This document shows positions 1 through 11,889 of a stretch of DNA of 64,000 nt, in pieces. A program made the position numbers and the translations under genes. Position 1 is the first letter of the stretch; the number at the start of each line of letters is the position of its first letter. Under the pieces are notes generated by a model, which was given only the letters and a program-made list of their open reading frames with translations, was not told the DNA's origin and searched no databases. Source of the DNA: Ahaetulla prasina (Eukaryota > Chordata > Lepidosauria > Squamata > Colubridae); assembly GCF_028640845.1 (NCBI RefSeq), contig NC_080540.1, positions 137,606,420-137,670,419 on the forward strand. The letters run 5' to 3'.

Positions 1-274
1 TCAAGTAGTCTACAGCTAGAGAATATTTTCAAAAATCATCCTCTAAAAAAGAATTCAATCATGTTACTTACAACTGTTTGTTATGCCAATTATCCATTAT
101 TGCGTCATTGCTTTATTTCACTTCATTTTACTATATTTATCTGCCATTCCATTTTCTATTATCATCCACTTGGAATGATTTGTTTGGTATCTTAATGTAG
201 ATTATCTGTTTTTAGTTATAGTTTTCGTCCAATGATTAATATTAATATTTATGCTTGTTCGATTCACTTCTCAG
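1..274 (+). other. BAIAP2: BAIAP2 intron, 3' part
   Basis: AT-rich intron sequence ending in a short pyrimidine run and the acceptor TCTCAG before the exon at 275. No repeat family was recognised in it. Confidence 0.6.
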
Positions 275-346
275 CTGAAGTCCTTCCACAATGAACTACT
301 AACACAACTTGAGCAGAAAGTAGAGCTAGATTCACGGTATCTAAGT
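275..346 (+). CDS. BAIAP2: BAIAP2 coding exon (I-BAR domain, about residues 94-117)
   Basis: This exon of 72 bases gives 24 codons in phase 0, reading LKSFHNELLTQLEQKVELD and then SRYLS. It is bordered by TCTCAG on the left and the strong donor GTAAGT on the right. From memory of human IRSp53 it corresponds to about residues 94-117, in the long central helix of the I-BAR (IMD) domain, which dimerises into a convex membrane-binding surface. The segment looks identical to the human one over almost its whole length, so the locus is under strong constraint. The open frame extends a few codons into each intron, but the splice borders and the join to the next exon fix the ends. Earlier exons are outside the window. 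Confidence 0.93.
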
Positions 347-1258
347 GTAAGTACCAAGCAACTTTTATTGAATGTAGATTGGATTAGTAACTATGTAGTT
401 ATTAACACGGGTGGGATTCAGCCGATTCACTCCGGTTCGGGGGAACGCATAGTTGTGACCTGCAGGCACCCACCCTGGTGCTATGCTGTCCTATTTAGCT
501 GCATTTTTTAAGCTGTGCGCATGCGTGCAAACACACGCACAAGCAACGTGCATGTGGAGAAGGCTGCGCGCATGCGCGCTCACATTTTTGGTGCTGGGGT
601 GAACCGGTTGTTAAATTAAGTGAAGCCCACCTCTGGTTATTAACATGGCATTATGAAGCTACCAAAGTTCAGCTACTTGACAATGAGCAAAATTATAAAT
701 TTTGCTTATAGAAGGGATGGGTTTGCAAGAACTGGCAGGTGCCTTAATCTGTTTTTGCAAGGTGCAGATTAAGAGAAGTGTTTATTCAAGATCATTGGAA
801 TAAGCATTGGAATAAATGCTGTAAGAAAAAAAAATTATTCAAGATCATTTTATTCAGACAAATTATGGTTTCATTATTGCTTATTTGTAAGGATGCTCGT
901 GATTTAAAATAAATCTATAGGGATTCTCATTTATTTATTTATTTTAAAAAGGAGATTCACATAGTTTTGTGGGAGGCGGGAAGGGTTGCACTATATATTG
1001 AATTGTGTATTGGAATTAGAGTCCCAGGGCTCATGGGAAATGCTTTCTTGGCATGTCCCAAAGGAAGACAGCTTTTGTTTCTAATCAATGTGCCCTCATT
1101 CAAAACATGTCCTCTACAGCAGGTGTGAGGTTGAGACCTTTCTGCCTGCAGGAAGCATATAAACTATTCTCATTACCCACAGGGGAAATCTCTGCCCATG
1201 TCTTCAGCCTATTATTATTTCAGCTATTCAGCACTCCCACCCATCTTCCATGTTTCAG
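347..1258 (+). other. BAIAP2: BAIAP2 intron (912 bp)
   Basis: Lies between the donor GTAAGT at 347 and the acceptor TTTCAG ending at 1258. It holds a hAT MITE (406-635). Positions 636-1258 contain an A-rich run near 830 and a short ATTT run near 930, with nothing else recognised. Confidence 0.85.
406..635. mobile_element. hAT-type MITE, snake CAGTGGTGGGATTCA family
   Basis: The left end is a variant of CAGTGGTGGGATTCA and the right end is its complement (TGAAGCCCACCTCTG). Both sides carry the perfect 8-bp target duplication GTTATTAA (398-405 and 636-643), the length expected for hAT transposition. The interior is GC-rich with repeated GCATGCG/GCACACG words and has no open frame, so this is a non-autonomous copy. 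It shares its ends with the copies at 7672, 28203, 32222, 53173 and 53743. Confidence 0.85.
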
Positions 1259-1396
1259 GCTGCACTAAAGAAGTACCAGACCGAGCAAAGGAATAAAGGG
1301 GACGGAGTAGAGAAATGCCAGGGTGAATTAAAGAAGCTTCGGAAGAAGAGCCAAGGAAGCAAAAATCCTCAGAAGTATTCAGAAAAGGAGTTGCAG
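1259..1396 (+). CDS. BAIAP2: BAIAP2 coding exon (I-BAR domain, about residues 118-163)
   Basis: 138 bases, 46 codons, phase 0 at both ends. It starts AALKKYQTEQ after TTTCAG and ends SEKELQ before the donor GTAGGG. It continues the helical I-BAR domain and carries the lysine-rich stretch ELKKLRKKSQGSKNPQKY, part of the positively charged face that contacts PI(4,5)P2-rich membranes in this family. Compared with human IRSp53 from memory there are a few substitutions around NKGDGVEKCQG, with the charged stretch unchanged. The donor has G instead of A at +4 (GTAGGG), so it is somewhat weaker than the other donors here. It precedes the very long 49-kb intron. Confidence 0.93.
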
Positions 1397-2427
1397 GTAG
1401 GGGTCTGGGGTAATAAACTGGGCGGGGCATAATCTAACTGGGATTGTATTTGATTGGCAGGTTGACATTACCATTTATGGGTTGATCCATGGCAAACGGA
1501 AGCTAATTTGAATGGAAGTTATTGGCATTGGCTTTGAAACCCCTTGTATGACAAAAACCAATATGGCCACAAGAATATAAAAGTTCAATCCTTTCCATAT
1601 ATCCTTGAGAGTAAATTTGATTCCGGTCAGTAGGATTTCTTTCTAAGTTAACAATTTGGATTGCAGATCTTGAACCTTGGATAGCTACATGGCATATTGA
1701 CTAAAAGGTAAATATGTACCGTAAATCCTGACATTCTGTTGCTTGAAGCATTTTATCTGCTAATAGTCCAAAGATTGGTAACTGATGTGCTAACTGATAT
1801 CTAAGAGTCCACTGAATTTTAAAACCAAAAACTGTTGTGCATATGCAATGCATCGTTTAGAATGGAACTGATTCTTTCCAATTCTTATATCTGCCAAGGT
1901 TTGCTGAAAACTACTGATGTACTTTTATTCAGGCTTTCTGAATTTAACCTTTGCTATCTTGGTGAGCTTGAATCTAAGCAATGATTCAAAAGTTGATCTA
2001 GTTTTTCTTGCCTTGTTAACATTATGGCAACAATGTCTGATACTTCTTCCTGCAATAGCTATACATTCAACTCTAGAATGGGATTCATGGGTTCAGCTGT
2101 ATATTACTACAGAGTATGGGTTGAAAGGGAATTCAATTGTTACTCCTGTGTGGATTGCTTGCAGCATAACCCTTCTTGAGATTGGGAGAAGCTATGGTAG
2201 AATTTCTAAGGAGGAACTTGAAACTCAGGGAGAATAAATGAAAAGGTTCAAGTAGAGGAGATTTGGAAAACCAAATGGCCAGCCAAATTCCCTCACATAG
2301 CATTAATCAAAATAATGCCTTGAACCCAGATAGCTTCAATCTGAGGCCTACAGCTATAGGCCTCTCTAGCACTGACAGGCCAAGCTATAGTACTCACTAA
2401 TATTAGAGGGTGGGAGTTGTTGTTGGA
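1397..2427. other. intron sequence, no recognised element
   Basis: No repeat family was recognised. A 106-codon + strand frame lies at 1917-2237 (ending near KEELETQGE). It has no splice context that fits BAIAP2 and no family I can name; it may be a decayed retroelement fragment. Confidence 0.4.
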
Positions 2428-2500
2428 TATTTTTGTTTATTAAATTTCTATATTGCCCATTCCACCTAAGTACTCTGGAAGGTCTACAAACAACCACATT
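2428..2500 (-). repeat. probable L2-like LINE 3' tail, antisense
   Basis: TTTATTAAATTTCTATATTG followed by CCCATTCCACCTAAG resembles the inverted 3' end seen at 3018 and 9311 (ATTTATTTATT... ATACCGCCC). Short and diverged. The remainder to 3017 is AT-rich with no assignment. Confidence 0.4.
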
Positions 2501-3017
2501 CACAATGCAAGCTTAAGCCTATCATTCTTTTGATTGGTTTTATTGAACAAATGCATCTGCATTTATTTATTTATTTTTGTTTGAAGACTATACCTAAAAG
2601 AATAAAAATTTGCATCCTGAAATGAAATTGATATTGCCATTAGATAATTTCATTACTTAAATGTAAATGCCACCCAAATGTTTATTGTTTTGGTTAATTT
2701 GTAGACTCAAATACATAGGGGAAAGGTTTTAGTCACCATTTGCTAAAATGGTACTTGTTCTTTTTCAAAACAAAGAGAAAATAAATAAACTTTAGCATTT
2801 GGGATTTGAAGAGTTGAAATTTCACCAAATTTAGAAGATAAATGATCAAGATGTTCCATAACCTGTATTTAAGATGTACACCATCACAGAAGTTGTCCTT
2901 TGTGCCTCATTTCTCTAAGTCTAGAGGCAAAGGATGAAGCCCCAGGGATGTGCAGAACTGCTGTAACTCATCCTAGTCTTATGAACTCACTTATGAAGTT
3001 ATCTAAGCCATTATGCA

Positions 3018-5065
3018 TTTATTTATTTATTTTTATTTATTTATTCAAATTTATATACCGCCCTATCTCCCGAAGGACTCAGGGCGGTGTACAGGCATTT
3101 AAAAGACATATAAATACAATATAAAACAATTAAAAAACTGATTCTAACAAGCCCGTAAATTTAGAATTAAAATATCAAATAAAACCCAATTTAAAACCAA
3201 TAATTTAAAATCTAGCTCAGCCCTGCACAATTAAATAAATACGTTTTAAGCCCGCGGAAGGTCCGGAGGTCCGAAAGCTGACGAAGTCCGGGGTAGTTCA
3301 TTCCAGAGGGTGGGGCCCCACAGAGAAGGCCCTTCCTGGGTGTCGCCAGACGACATTGCCGCGCCGACGGCACCCTGAGGAGACCCTCTGTGAGAGCGCA
3401 CGGGTCGGTGAGAGATATTCGCAGCAGTAGGCGGTCCCGTAAGTAGCCCGCCCAATGCCATGGAGCGCTTTAAAGGTGGTCACCAAAACCTTGAAGCGCA
3501 CCCGAAAGCCACAGGTAGCCAGTGCAGCCTGCGCAGGATGGTGTTATACGGAGCCACGAGGGCTCCATCTATCACCCGCAGCCGCATTCTGACTAACTGT
3601 AGCCTCCGGATGCCCTTCAAGGGGAGCCCCATGTAGAGAGCATTGCAGTAATCCAGGCGAGACGTCACGAGTGCGTGAGTGACCGTGCATAGGGCATCCC
3701 GTCCAGAAAGGCGCAACTGGCGTACCAGGCGAACCTGGTAGAACGCCTCCTGGAGACGGCCAAATGGTCTTCTAGAGACAGCCGCTCATCCAGGAGGACG
3801 CCTGTTGCGGACCCTTTCCATCGGGGCCAATGACTCGCCACCGATGGTCAGCCGCGGATTTAGCTGACTGTATCGGGATGCCGGCATCCACAGCCACTCT
3901 GTCTTGGAGGGATTGAGCTTGAGCCTATTTCTCCCCATCCAGACCCGTACGGCCTCCAGGCACCGGGACAGCACTTTGATAGCTTCGTTGGGGTGGTCCG
4001 GTGTAGAAAAGTACAGCTGGGTGTCATCCGCATACAGCTGGTACTTCACACCGAAACCACTGATGATCTCACCCAGCGGCTTCATGTAGATGTTAAACAG
4101 AAGGGGCGAGAGGATCGACCCCTGCGGCACCCCACAAGTGAGGCGCCTCGGGGCCGACCTCTGCCCCCCCGTCAACACCGACTGCGACCGGTCGGAGAGA
4201 TAGGAGGAGAACCACCGATAAACGGTGCCTCCCACTCCCAATCCCTCCAACCGGCGCAGCAGGATACCATGGTCGATGGTATCGAAAGCCGCTGAGAGGT
4301 CTAATAGGACCAGGGCAGAGGAGCAACCCCTGTCCCTGGCCCTCCAGAGACCATCCACCAACGCGACCAAAGCCGCCTCCGTGCTGTAACCGGGCCGAAA
4401 ACCGGACTGGAACGGGTCTAGATAGACAGTTTCATCCAGGTGCAAGGGAAATTGATATGCCACCATATTCTCTACAACCTTCGCCGCGAAGCGAAGGTTG
4501 GGACCGGACTGTAATTACCTAAAACAGCCGGGTCCAAGGACGGCTTTAAGGAGGGGCCTCACCACCGCCTCTTTCAAGGCGGCCGGAAGACACCTCCACC
4601 AAAGAAGCGGTCGAATCGCCTGAGCCAGCCTCGTGTCACCTCTCGAGTGGCCAGCACCAGCCAAGAGGGGCACGGGTCCAGTAAACACGTGGTGGCATTC
4701 AACCTACCCAACAACCTGTCCATGTCCTCGGGAGCCACAGGGTCAAACTCATCCCACACAATGTCACCAAGACCGCCCTCACGCATCTCGCCCGTATCAC
4801 TGCAATCTTGGTCCAGACCATCCCGAAGCTGAACGATTTTATCGTATAGATAACCGTTAAACTCCTCAGCACGTCCCTGCAACGGGTCATCCCGCTCCCC
4901 CTGGTGTAAGAGGGAGCGAGTCACCTGAAACAGGGCGGCTGGGCGGTTATCTGCCGATGCAATGAGGGAGGAGGCGTAGCTACGCCTCGCTTCCCTCAAT
5001 GCCACTAGGTAAGTCCTAGTATAGGACTTCACTAGTGTCCGATCAGCTTCCGAACGGCTAGACAT
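3018..5065 (-). mobile_element. L2-clade LINE, 5'-truncated, antisense (copy 1)
   Basis: On the minus strand the element runs from about 5065 to a 3' tail at 3018 (ATTTATTT run plus ATACCGCCCTATCTCCC on the + strand). Frames at 5065-4574, 4466-3786 and 3716-3246 carry the end of the linker and the reverse transcriptase. The RT motifs are AFDTIDHGILL, GVPQGSILSPLLFNIYM and YADDTQLYF, followed by the LNPSKTEWLW segment and SRLDYCNALYMGLPL. These are typical of L2-type non-LTR retrotransposons rather than CR1 or L1. Frame changes near 3780 and 4500 make it defective. The endonuclease and the 5' part are missing. Confidence 0.85.
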
Positions 5066-5941
5066 GATTATTACTGCACCTGGAGCATGTCTGTTAAGAT
5101 GTCAGATAAGTAACCCTTTGGAGTTTTTTAAATTTCTAAATGCAGGTATAAGAAATAATTGCTAGGTGAGCCATATAAATAAAGTGTATGCCAAGAAACA
5201 TCATATATTTTATTGTGAAAGAGATTTATTGTGAAAAAAATAAAAGTTTCTCAATGCTAATTGACAGCATGCCCTGAAAAGAGCTGCTCAAGAGAAGTAG
5301 CAGAGTTTTATTTGCAGTTGCCTCTCAGATTGCCTTGAGCTATTTGATGGCAGAATGCAGTGCAAAATAATAGGTGAACTTCAGAATACCCAGCACTAGT
5401 CATTTTGGCTTAAGCAGAGTGACAACAATGAACTTTCACAGCGAACTTTTTCTTTGGCATGATTACTTTTGATTAAATAAAATGTTCTCTTTACCTTGTG
5501 CTTTTATGTTTACTTGCAATAGGTACTCCAGTAGTTTTTAAGAACTGGGTGAAAAAAAGAAATAAGCTAAAATTTGAACTCCCACATTTTTTAGGAGGAA
5601 CAGATATTTCATATTCCCTGTTCAGGTAGTGTTTGGCATGATCAGTCAAGTGTTCTTAGCTGTATTAGAGCAGAAATTTCAGAAATATGTTTCTGAAGGA
5701 AAAAATTCCCCAAGGGCATTATTGTGTGTCCACTGTTTAAATTTCTTGGGATTATACTGCTGCATTGAAGCCTATCCTTACACCCTTTTGAAGAATGTAA
5801 AAGCACAGCGGCTTTGTTTCATTGCCAGCACTGATGAAATATTGTTTGTGTGTGCATATGCAGATAATTGTGGACAATGTTCAAAAGAGCTATCTGAATC
5901 TTGCAGAAGAAAAGCCTGCTTTAATGGTTTGAAAAGAAGTA
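5066..5941. other. intron sequence, no recognised element
   Basis: AT-rich. An open + strand frame starts at 5629 and runs into the MITE at 5942. I do not recognise its product and it has no splice or family support. Confidence 0.4.
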
Positions 5942-6590
5942 CAAGTAATCCTCAACTTACAACCACAAATGAGCCCAATATTTCTGTTGGTAAGCAAGAC
6001 AGTTGTTACGTGGGTTTTGCCACATTTTACTGCCTTTCTTGCCTCAGTTGTTAAGTGAATCACTGCAGTTGTGGTTTTTTTGGGTTTTTTTGTTTACATT
6101 TATATCCCGCCCTTCTCCGAAGACTCAGGGCGGCTTACAGTGTATAAGGCAATAGTCTCATTCTATTTGTATATTTTTTACAAAGTCAACTTATTGCCCC
6201 CCCAACAATCTGGGTCCTCATTTTACCTACCTTATAAAGGATGGAAGGCTGAGTCAACCTTGGGCCGGGCTTGAACCTGCAGTAATTGCAGGCTGCTGTG
6301 TTCTAATAACAGGCTTCTTAACAGCCTGAGCTATTCCGACCCCTTGTTACGTTAGTAACATGGTTGTTAATTGAATCTGGCTTCCCCACTGACTTTGCTT
6401 GTTGGAAAGTTGCAAAAGGAAATCGCATGATCCCTGGCAACATGTCAGTGGCCAAATGTCCAAATTTTGATCATGTGACCGTTGAAATGCTACAACAGTT
6501 GTGAGAAAAATGTTCTTAAGTCACTTTTTTCAGTGTCATTGTAACTTCAAATTGTCATTGTGTGAATGGTTGTAAGTTATGCATTACCTG
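5942..6590. mobile_element. Tigger-like (Tc1/mariner) MITE with nested SINE
   Basis: The ends are variants of CAGGTAGTCCTCGACTTAC and its complement (CAAGTAATCCTCAACTTAC on the left, GTAAGTTATGCATTACCTG on the right). Both are flanked by TA, the target duplication of Tc1/mariner elements. Internal words GTTAAGTGAATC, CCCCACTGACTTTGC and GATCATGTGACC recur in the other copies. A SINE interrupts it at about 6080-6343. Confidence 0.75.
6080..6343 (-). mobile_element. tRNA-derived SINE with L2-like tail, antisense
   Basis: On the minus strand the head at 6343 reads GGGGTCGGAATAGCTCAGG (tRNA A-box like) and then GGTTCAAGCCC (B-box like). The 3' end has the CCGCCCTGAGTC/ATATAAAT signature shared with the L2 LINE tails of this window. 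It sits inside the MITE at 5942-6590, so it is younger than that insertion. Confidence 0.7.
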
Positions 6591-6592
6591 TA

Positions 6593-7671
6593 CTTGGTTT
6601 GCATTAATACATTTTGTAGAGCAGCTCTTAGAAGTCCTTTGAACAGTCCAGTGTCTAATATTCTTCTATACTTTGGAAAGAAAATGGGGGATATAGTACT
6701 TCTTGCACTCTTGCTTTATTTTAAAGAATTTTCCTTGCATGAAATATCAGAAGAATGTCTCCTATCTTTTTGTGCAATTAAAATGTGAATGATTGCTAGT
6801 AGATCCCAATCTAAACTGGGTTCTTGACATTGTCCATCCTGCTCAGGCAGCAGGAGGCTGGATCTGACTTTTCAGCTCAACCCACTTCATTGATTCCTTA
6901 GCTTTGATCCATAAGACAGGGATAGCAAAGAACACTGCCAAGAAGATTGTAAAAGTAAACCCACTCATGTTAGAGTTTACTTTTAAATGCAGAACTATCC
7001 CTGTGATGTAAGACAGGCTCCAAACTTTAGAAGCCCGATATTGGAGCAGGCATCCTAATTATTTGCTGAAGGAATATCGAGATAAGTGAATAAGTGAGCC
7101 CGATGCACAAAATTAGTCAAGTGGAAAACATTTTCATCACAAAATTCTAATGCGCACCACAGTTGAAGAACTTATCAACTATAACAATTTTCCAATGAGA
7201 AACATTTGTGTTTGGGTGAGCTGGCCGCCTGCGTTAACATTTGGTGACAAGTGACATCCAGCAGGGAAAGTAATTCTCAGCTATGAAATTTCACAGCTAC
7301 TTTAAGGAAAAGTTTAACACTTGTACTATTCAGATACTAATGTTTCAACACCAATTCTTTATGTGTTTTAAAAGATTTAAATATTTGCAGTTACCCAAAG
7401 CACCCTAAAATTTCCCTTAAGCTTTTGCACATTTGATGTGTTGCTTTTTTTCTTTAAGTGGAAAACTAGTCCTTTCTCTGAGGTTACGGTTCTTACATTG
7501 TTGGATAGAATGCATTTATGATTTATAATGGTTTCAGGATATGTGCTACTTTTTTTTTTTTAACTGTATGCTGTTCTGAGATGGGTAGCCAAATAAATCT
7601 GATAAATAAAATCCATATACATTGTAGGCTAGAATAAAAAAAAATTCCCATTGCAAATCCATAGGTGCCAC
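6593..7671. other. intron sequence, mostly unassigned
   Basis: No clear element. Near 7563-7612 a stretch TGAGATGGGTAGCCAAATAA followed by ATCTGATAAATAAA resembles an L2-type 3' end in + orientation. Confidence 0.4.
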
Positions 7672-7903
7672 CAGTGCTGGGTTGCCCCCAGTTTGGATCG
7701 GTTCTATAGAACTGGTAGTAAAATTGGTGGGAGGCTCCACCCACTGACCCGAACGTCATCAAAACTGATCTGCACATGCATGCAACCCTAACCCTAACCG
7801 TAACCCTTGTGCAGAAAGAAACCCTAACCCTTGCGCAGAAAGCGAGCGCAGGAGCACGGGCACGATGCAAACCAGTAGTAAAGGTAAGTAGAACCCACCC
7901 CTG
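7672..7903. mobile_element. hAT-type MITE with internal telomere-like words
   Basis: Diverged ends of the CAGTGGTGGGATTCA family (CAGTGCTGGGTTG on the left, GAACCCACCCCTG on the right). The flanking 8-bp target duplication GGTGCCAC is perfect (7664-7671 and 7904-7911). The interior contains AACCCTAACCCTAACCGTAA and a second AACCCTAACCC, each followed by a TTGYGCAGAAAG word. Confidence 0.85.
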
Positions 7904-7911
7904 GGTGCCAC

Positions 7912-8904
7912 ACATATGTTCTAGAGGGATGAGCGGCATCTCTTGGAGCAGAGTCAAGGCAGATGGAAGGCTGTAGAGGAAGGAGAAAGAAAATAACCTT
8001 ATATGAGCAGGGTGCCCTCAAATAACGTTGGATATAATCCATGTTATTATATTTCAGTGGAAGAGTAGACTAACCAGCTACTTCCCCCAAATAACCAGAA
8101 GAATTAGTGAAGAAGCACATGGTGAATCAAAACGTATTTAAGAAATAGATAACACGTCACATGTGGCCCATATAGGAAGTTGCTTTTCTATATTTACCCA
8201 AGGGTTTACTGGGATATAGCTTAAAAGTTTGTTTCAGTGTTGGGATTCTAAAATAGGATTATTTCCAGGACTTGTTATACAGAACAATGCCATTTCCTGA
8301 GCTGCTAAATCAGAACTCACATACAGTATTGCTGATTAGGACGAAATAAGTTTAAAACTTGTACCCATAACTTTCAGGAGAATTTAAACCTAGTAAAGAA
8401 ATAATAAAGACTATGGGCAGATTGCTAATTTTTAAAATACCAAGGACAAAGAATCTCTTCTCAATTGACAGAGAAAACGTTACACATCCATTAGATTTTC
8501 CCCCATTCGTATTTGATGTTAAATGTTCCTCTGTCAAATGATAATATGTGTAGGTAAATATAACTATGAGCAAATTTTTCTGTCTGTATCAGTTCTAGAT
8601 GTAATTTAGGGCAGTCTTCCCCAATCTGTCCAGAACTTATTAGAACCATAAATTCTGGCTTTCCTAACAACCCATAAGAATATATTGCTGAAATGTGGAT
8701 GTTTAATATTGGAACATTATGCTTTCTGGGAATATGGGAGTTGTAGTACCAGCACAAAGAAGGGATCAAATGTGGACAACTGACAGTATCAAAGGTTGTG
8801 CTAAGTCAACATTTTTTCTCCCAACAAACATTTTTTTACACTAGAAATATGTATTTTTTTAAAAAAAGAAAAGCATAAATGCTTTTGTCCATTGACTTAT
8901 GCAG
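7912..8904. other. intron sequence, no recognised element
   Basis: AT-rich, with no convincing frame or repeat signature seen. Confidence 0.4.
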
Positions 8905-8906
8905 TA

Positions 8907-9240
8907 CAGGCTCTCCTCAATGTACGACCACAACTGAGCCAAAAATTTCCATTACTAAGCAAGATAGTTGCTAGGTAAGTTTTTGCTCCATTTTATGATC
9001 TTTTTTGCCACCGTTGTTAAGTGAATCGCTGCAGTTGTTAGTTAACAGGGTTGTTAAGTGAAACTGGCTTCCCTCTTGATTTTGCTCATCGGAAGGTCAC
9101 GAAAGGTGATCACATGACGCCAGGCCACTGCAACTGTCATACACACCTGCCGTTTGCCAAGCATCCAACCAAATTTTGATCAAGTGGAGGTGCTGTAATA
9201 GTCACTATAACTTCAGATGGTGGTAAGTCAAGAACTACCT

Positions 9241-9241
<1 letters not shown>
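8907..9241. mobile_element. Tigger-like MITE
   Basis: The left end is CAGGCTCTCCTCAATGTACG and the right end GTCAAGAACTACCTG, with TA on both sides. The interior has GCTAAGTGA-like steps and GATCACATGACGCC, as in the other copies. It abuts the ATT microsatellite. Confidence 0.8.

Positions 9242-9310
<69 letters not shown>
9242..9310. repeat. (ATT)n microsatellite
   Basis: An uninterrupted run of TAT/ATT units, about 23 copies. It sits exactly at the 3' tail of the antisense L2 copy that follows, so it probably grew from that element's A/T-rich tail. Confidence 0.95.
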
Positions 9311-9313
<3 letters not shown>

Positions 9314-11555
9314 TACTTTTATACCGCCCTATCTCCCTAGGGACTCAGGGTGGTTTACAGCCATAATAATAAAAACATATATATATATACAGGATAAAAC
9401 ATTAATTTAAAAAACTTATTACATAGGCCGCATATTTAAAATAGAGATATAAATAATAAAACCCATTTAAAACCAAATTTAAAATTTAAACATTTAAAAA
9501 TTTAAAATTCTAGTCCAGTCCTGCGCAGATAAATAGATGTGTCTTAAGCTCGCGGCGGAAGGTTCAAAGGTCAGGAAGTTGGCGAAGTCCTGGGGGAAGC
9601 TCGTTCCAGAGTGTGGGGGCCCCCACAGAAAAGGCCCTTCCCCTGGGTGTCGCCAGTCGGCACTGCCTAGCCGACGGCACCCTGAGGAGTCCCTCTCTGT
9701 GAGAGCGCACGGGTCGGTGAGAGGCATTCGGTGGCAGCAGACGGTCCCGTAAATAGCCCAGCCCTATGCCATGGAGCGCTTTAAAGATCATTACCAAAAC
9801 CTTAAAACGCACCCGGAAGGCCACAGGCAGCTAGTGCAGTCTGCGCAGGAGAGGTGTTACGTGGGAGCCACGAGGGGCTCCCTCTATCACCCGCGCAGCC
9901 GCATTCTGAACTACCTGGAGTCTCCGGGTGCTCCTCAAGGGGAGCCCCATGTAGAGAGCATTGCAGTAATCCAGACGAGATGTCACGAGAACATGAGTGA
10001 CCGTGCATAGAGCATCCCGGTCTAGAAAGGGGCGCAACTGGCGAACCAGGCGAACCTGGTGAAAAGCTCTCCTGGAGACGGCCGTCAAATGGTCTTCGAA
10101 AGACAGCCGTCCATCCAGGAGGACGCCCAAGTTGCGCACCCTCTCCATTGGGGCCAATGACTCGCCCCCAACAGTCAGCCGCGGCTGCAGCTGACTGTAC
10201 CGGGATGCCGGCATTCACAGCCACTCCGTCTTGGAGGGATTGAGCTTGAGCCTGTTTCTCCCCATCCAGACCCGTACAGCCTCCAAACACCGGGACAGCA
10301 CCTCGATGGCTTCGTTGGGGTGGTCCGGTGTGGAAAAGTACAGCTGAGTGTCATCAGCATACAGCTGGTACCTCACACCGAAACCACTGATGATCTCACC
10401 CAGCGGCTTCATATAGATGTTGAACAAGAGGGGCGAGAGAATCGACCCCTGAGGCACCCCACAAGTAAGACGTCTCGGGGCCGACCTCTGCCCCCCCGTC
10501 AACACCGTCTGCGACCGATCGGAGAGATAGGAGGAGAACCACCGATGAACGGTGCCCCCTACTCCCAATCCCTCCAACCGGTGCAGCAAGATACCATGGT
10601 CGATGGTATCAAAAGCCGCTGAGAGGTCTAATAGGACCAAGGCAGAGGAGTAACCCCTATCCCTGGCCCTCCAGAGATCATCCACCAACGCAACCAAAGC
10701 CGTCTCAGTGCTGTAACCGGGCCGAAAGCCGGACTGGAACGGGTCTAGATAGACAGTTTCCTCCAGGTGCTGGGGTAGCTGACATGCCACCACACTCTCT
10801 ACAACCTTCGCCGCGAAGCGAAGGTTGGAGACCGGACGATAATTACCTAAAACAGCTGGGTCCAGGGAAGGCTTCTTGAGGAGAGGCCTCACCACTGCCT
10901 CCTTCAAGGCGGCCGGAAAGACCCCCTCCAACAAAGAAGCATTCGTAATCCCCTGGAGCCAGCCTCGTGTCACCTCCTGTGCGGCCAGCACCAACCAGGA
11001 GGGACACGGGTCCAGTAAACATGTGGTGGCGTTCAATCTACCCAGCAACCTGTCCATGTCCTCGGGAGCCACAGGATCAAACAAGACGGCTCTCCGACAT
11101 CCCACCTGGATCAACCCAATTTTGGTCCAGGCCGTCCCGAAGCTGAATGATTTTGTTGTATAGATAACCACAAAACTCCTCAGCACGTCCCTGCAACGGG
11201 TCATCCCGCTCTCCCTGTTGAAGGAGAGAGCGAGTAACCCGAAACAGGGCGGCCGGGCGGTTATCTGCCGACGCAATGAGGGAGGAGACGTAGCAACGCC
11301 TCGCTTCCCTCATTGCCACTAGGTAGGTCCTAGTATAGGACCTAACTAGTGTCTGATCAGCCTCCGAACGACTGGACCTCCAAGAACTCTCTAGGCGTCT
11401 TCTCCGGCGTTTCATCCCCCTCAGCTCCTCGGAGAACCAGGGAGCTGGTTGAGACCTACGCCGGGTCAGAGGCCGCAAAGGCACGACACGGTCCAAGGCC
11501 CCCGCCACGGCCCGTTCCCAGGCCGCAACAAGTTCCTCGGCCGTGTAATATCTTA
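9311..11555 (-). mobile_element. L2-clade LINE, antisense (copy 2), with long RT frame
   Basis: The minus-strand element runs from about 11555 to the tail at 9311 (ATACCGCCCTATCTCCC on the + strand). A 353-codon frame at 11276-10215 holds most of the reverse transcriptase. In order it carries LKEAVVRPLLKKPSLD, NYRPVSNL, FQSGFRPGYSTETALV, AFDTIDHGILL, GVPQGSILSPLLFNIYM and the catalytic YADDTQLYF. An overlapping frame at 11577-11077 carries the upstream linker. The following thumb region (LNPSKTEWL, SRLDYCNALYMGLPL) continues in other frames to about 9800, so the copy is broken but less so than copy 1. The endonuclease is absent (5' truncation). Confidence 0.87.
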
Positions 11556-11889
11556 TTCCATGAAAGAATGGAATCATTCTGCGATATGAGTCCTATAACT
11601 GGTATTTTATACCAATCAAAGGATTGTTTATTTAAATTAAATTACAAATTGCACCAGATGAGCTGTCCTGAAATATTCTGGAAATATTTGATATAAAAAG
11701 AACTTTGCTTTTGGAACAGCTTGGTTTTCACTTCAGTATATCCAAAATACTTGAAACAGCCCATGTTGCACTTGAAAAAACAGCTTTGCACTCAATCCAG
11801 GATGTTTTATGAAGTTTCACACTTGAAACAGTTCAACACTAAACATTTGCATACTCTCTGATCTTGGCTTGATTCTATACTGATTTCCC
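11556..11889. other. intron sequence, no recognised element
   Basis: Nothing recognised. Confidence 0.4.

Noticed and set aside
3904..4326. Plus-strand open frames opposite the L2 reverse transcriptase
   Set aside because: They mirror the GC-rich minus-strand RT and recur at the same place in the other L2 copies; no independent coding support.
5629..6054. 141-codon plus-strand frame
   Set aside because: Its last third is Tigger-like MITE sequence. No family match, and no splice context fits BAIAP2.
7523..7957. 144-codon minus-strand frame
   Set aside because: Runs through a hAT MITE and an A-rich tract; composition reflects telomere-like and GC words of the MITE.
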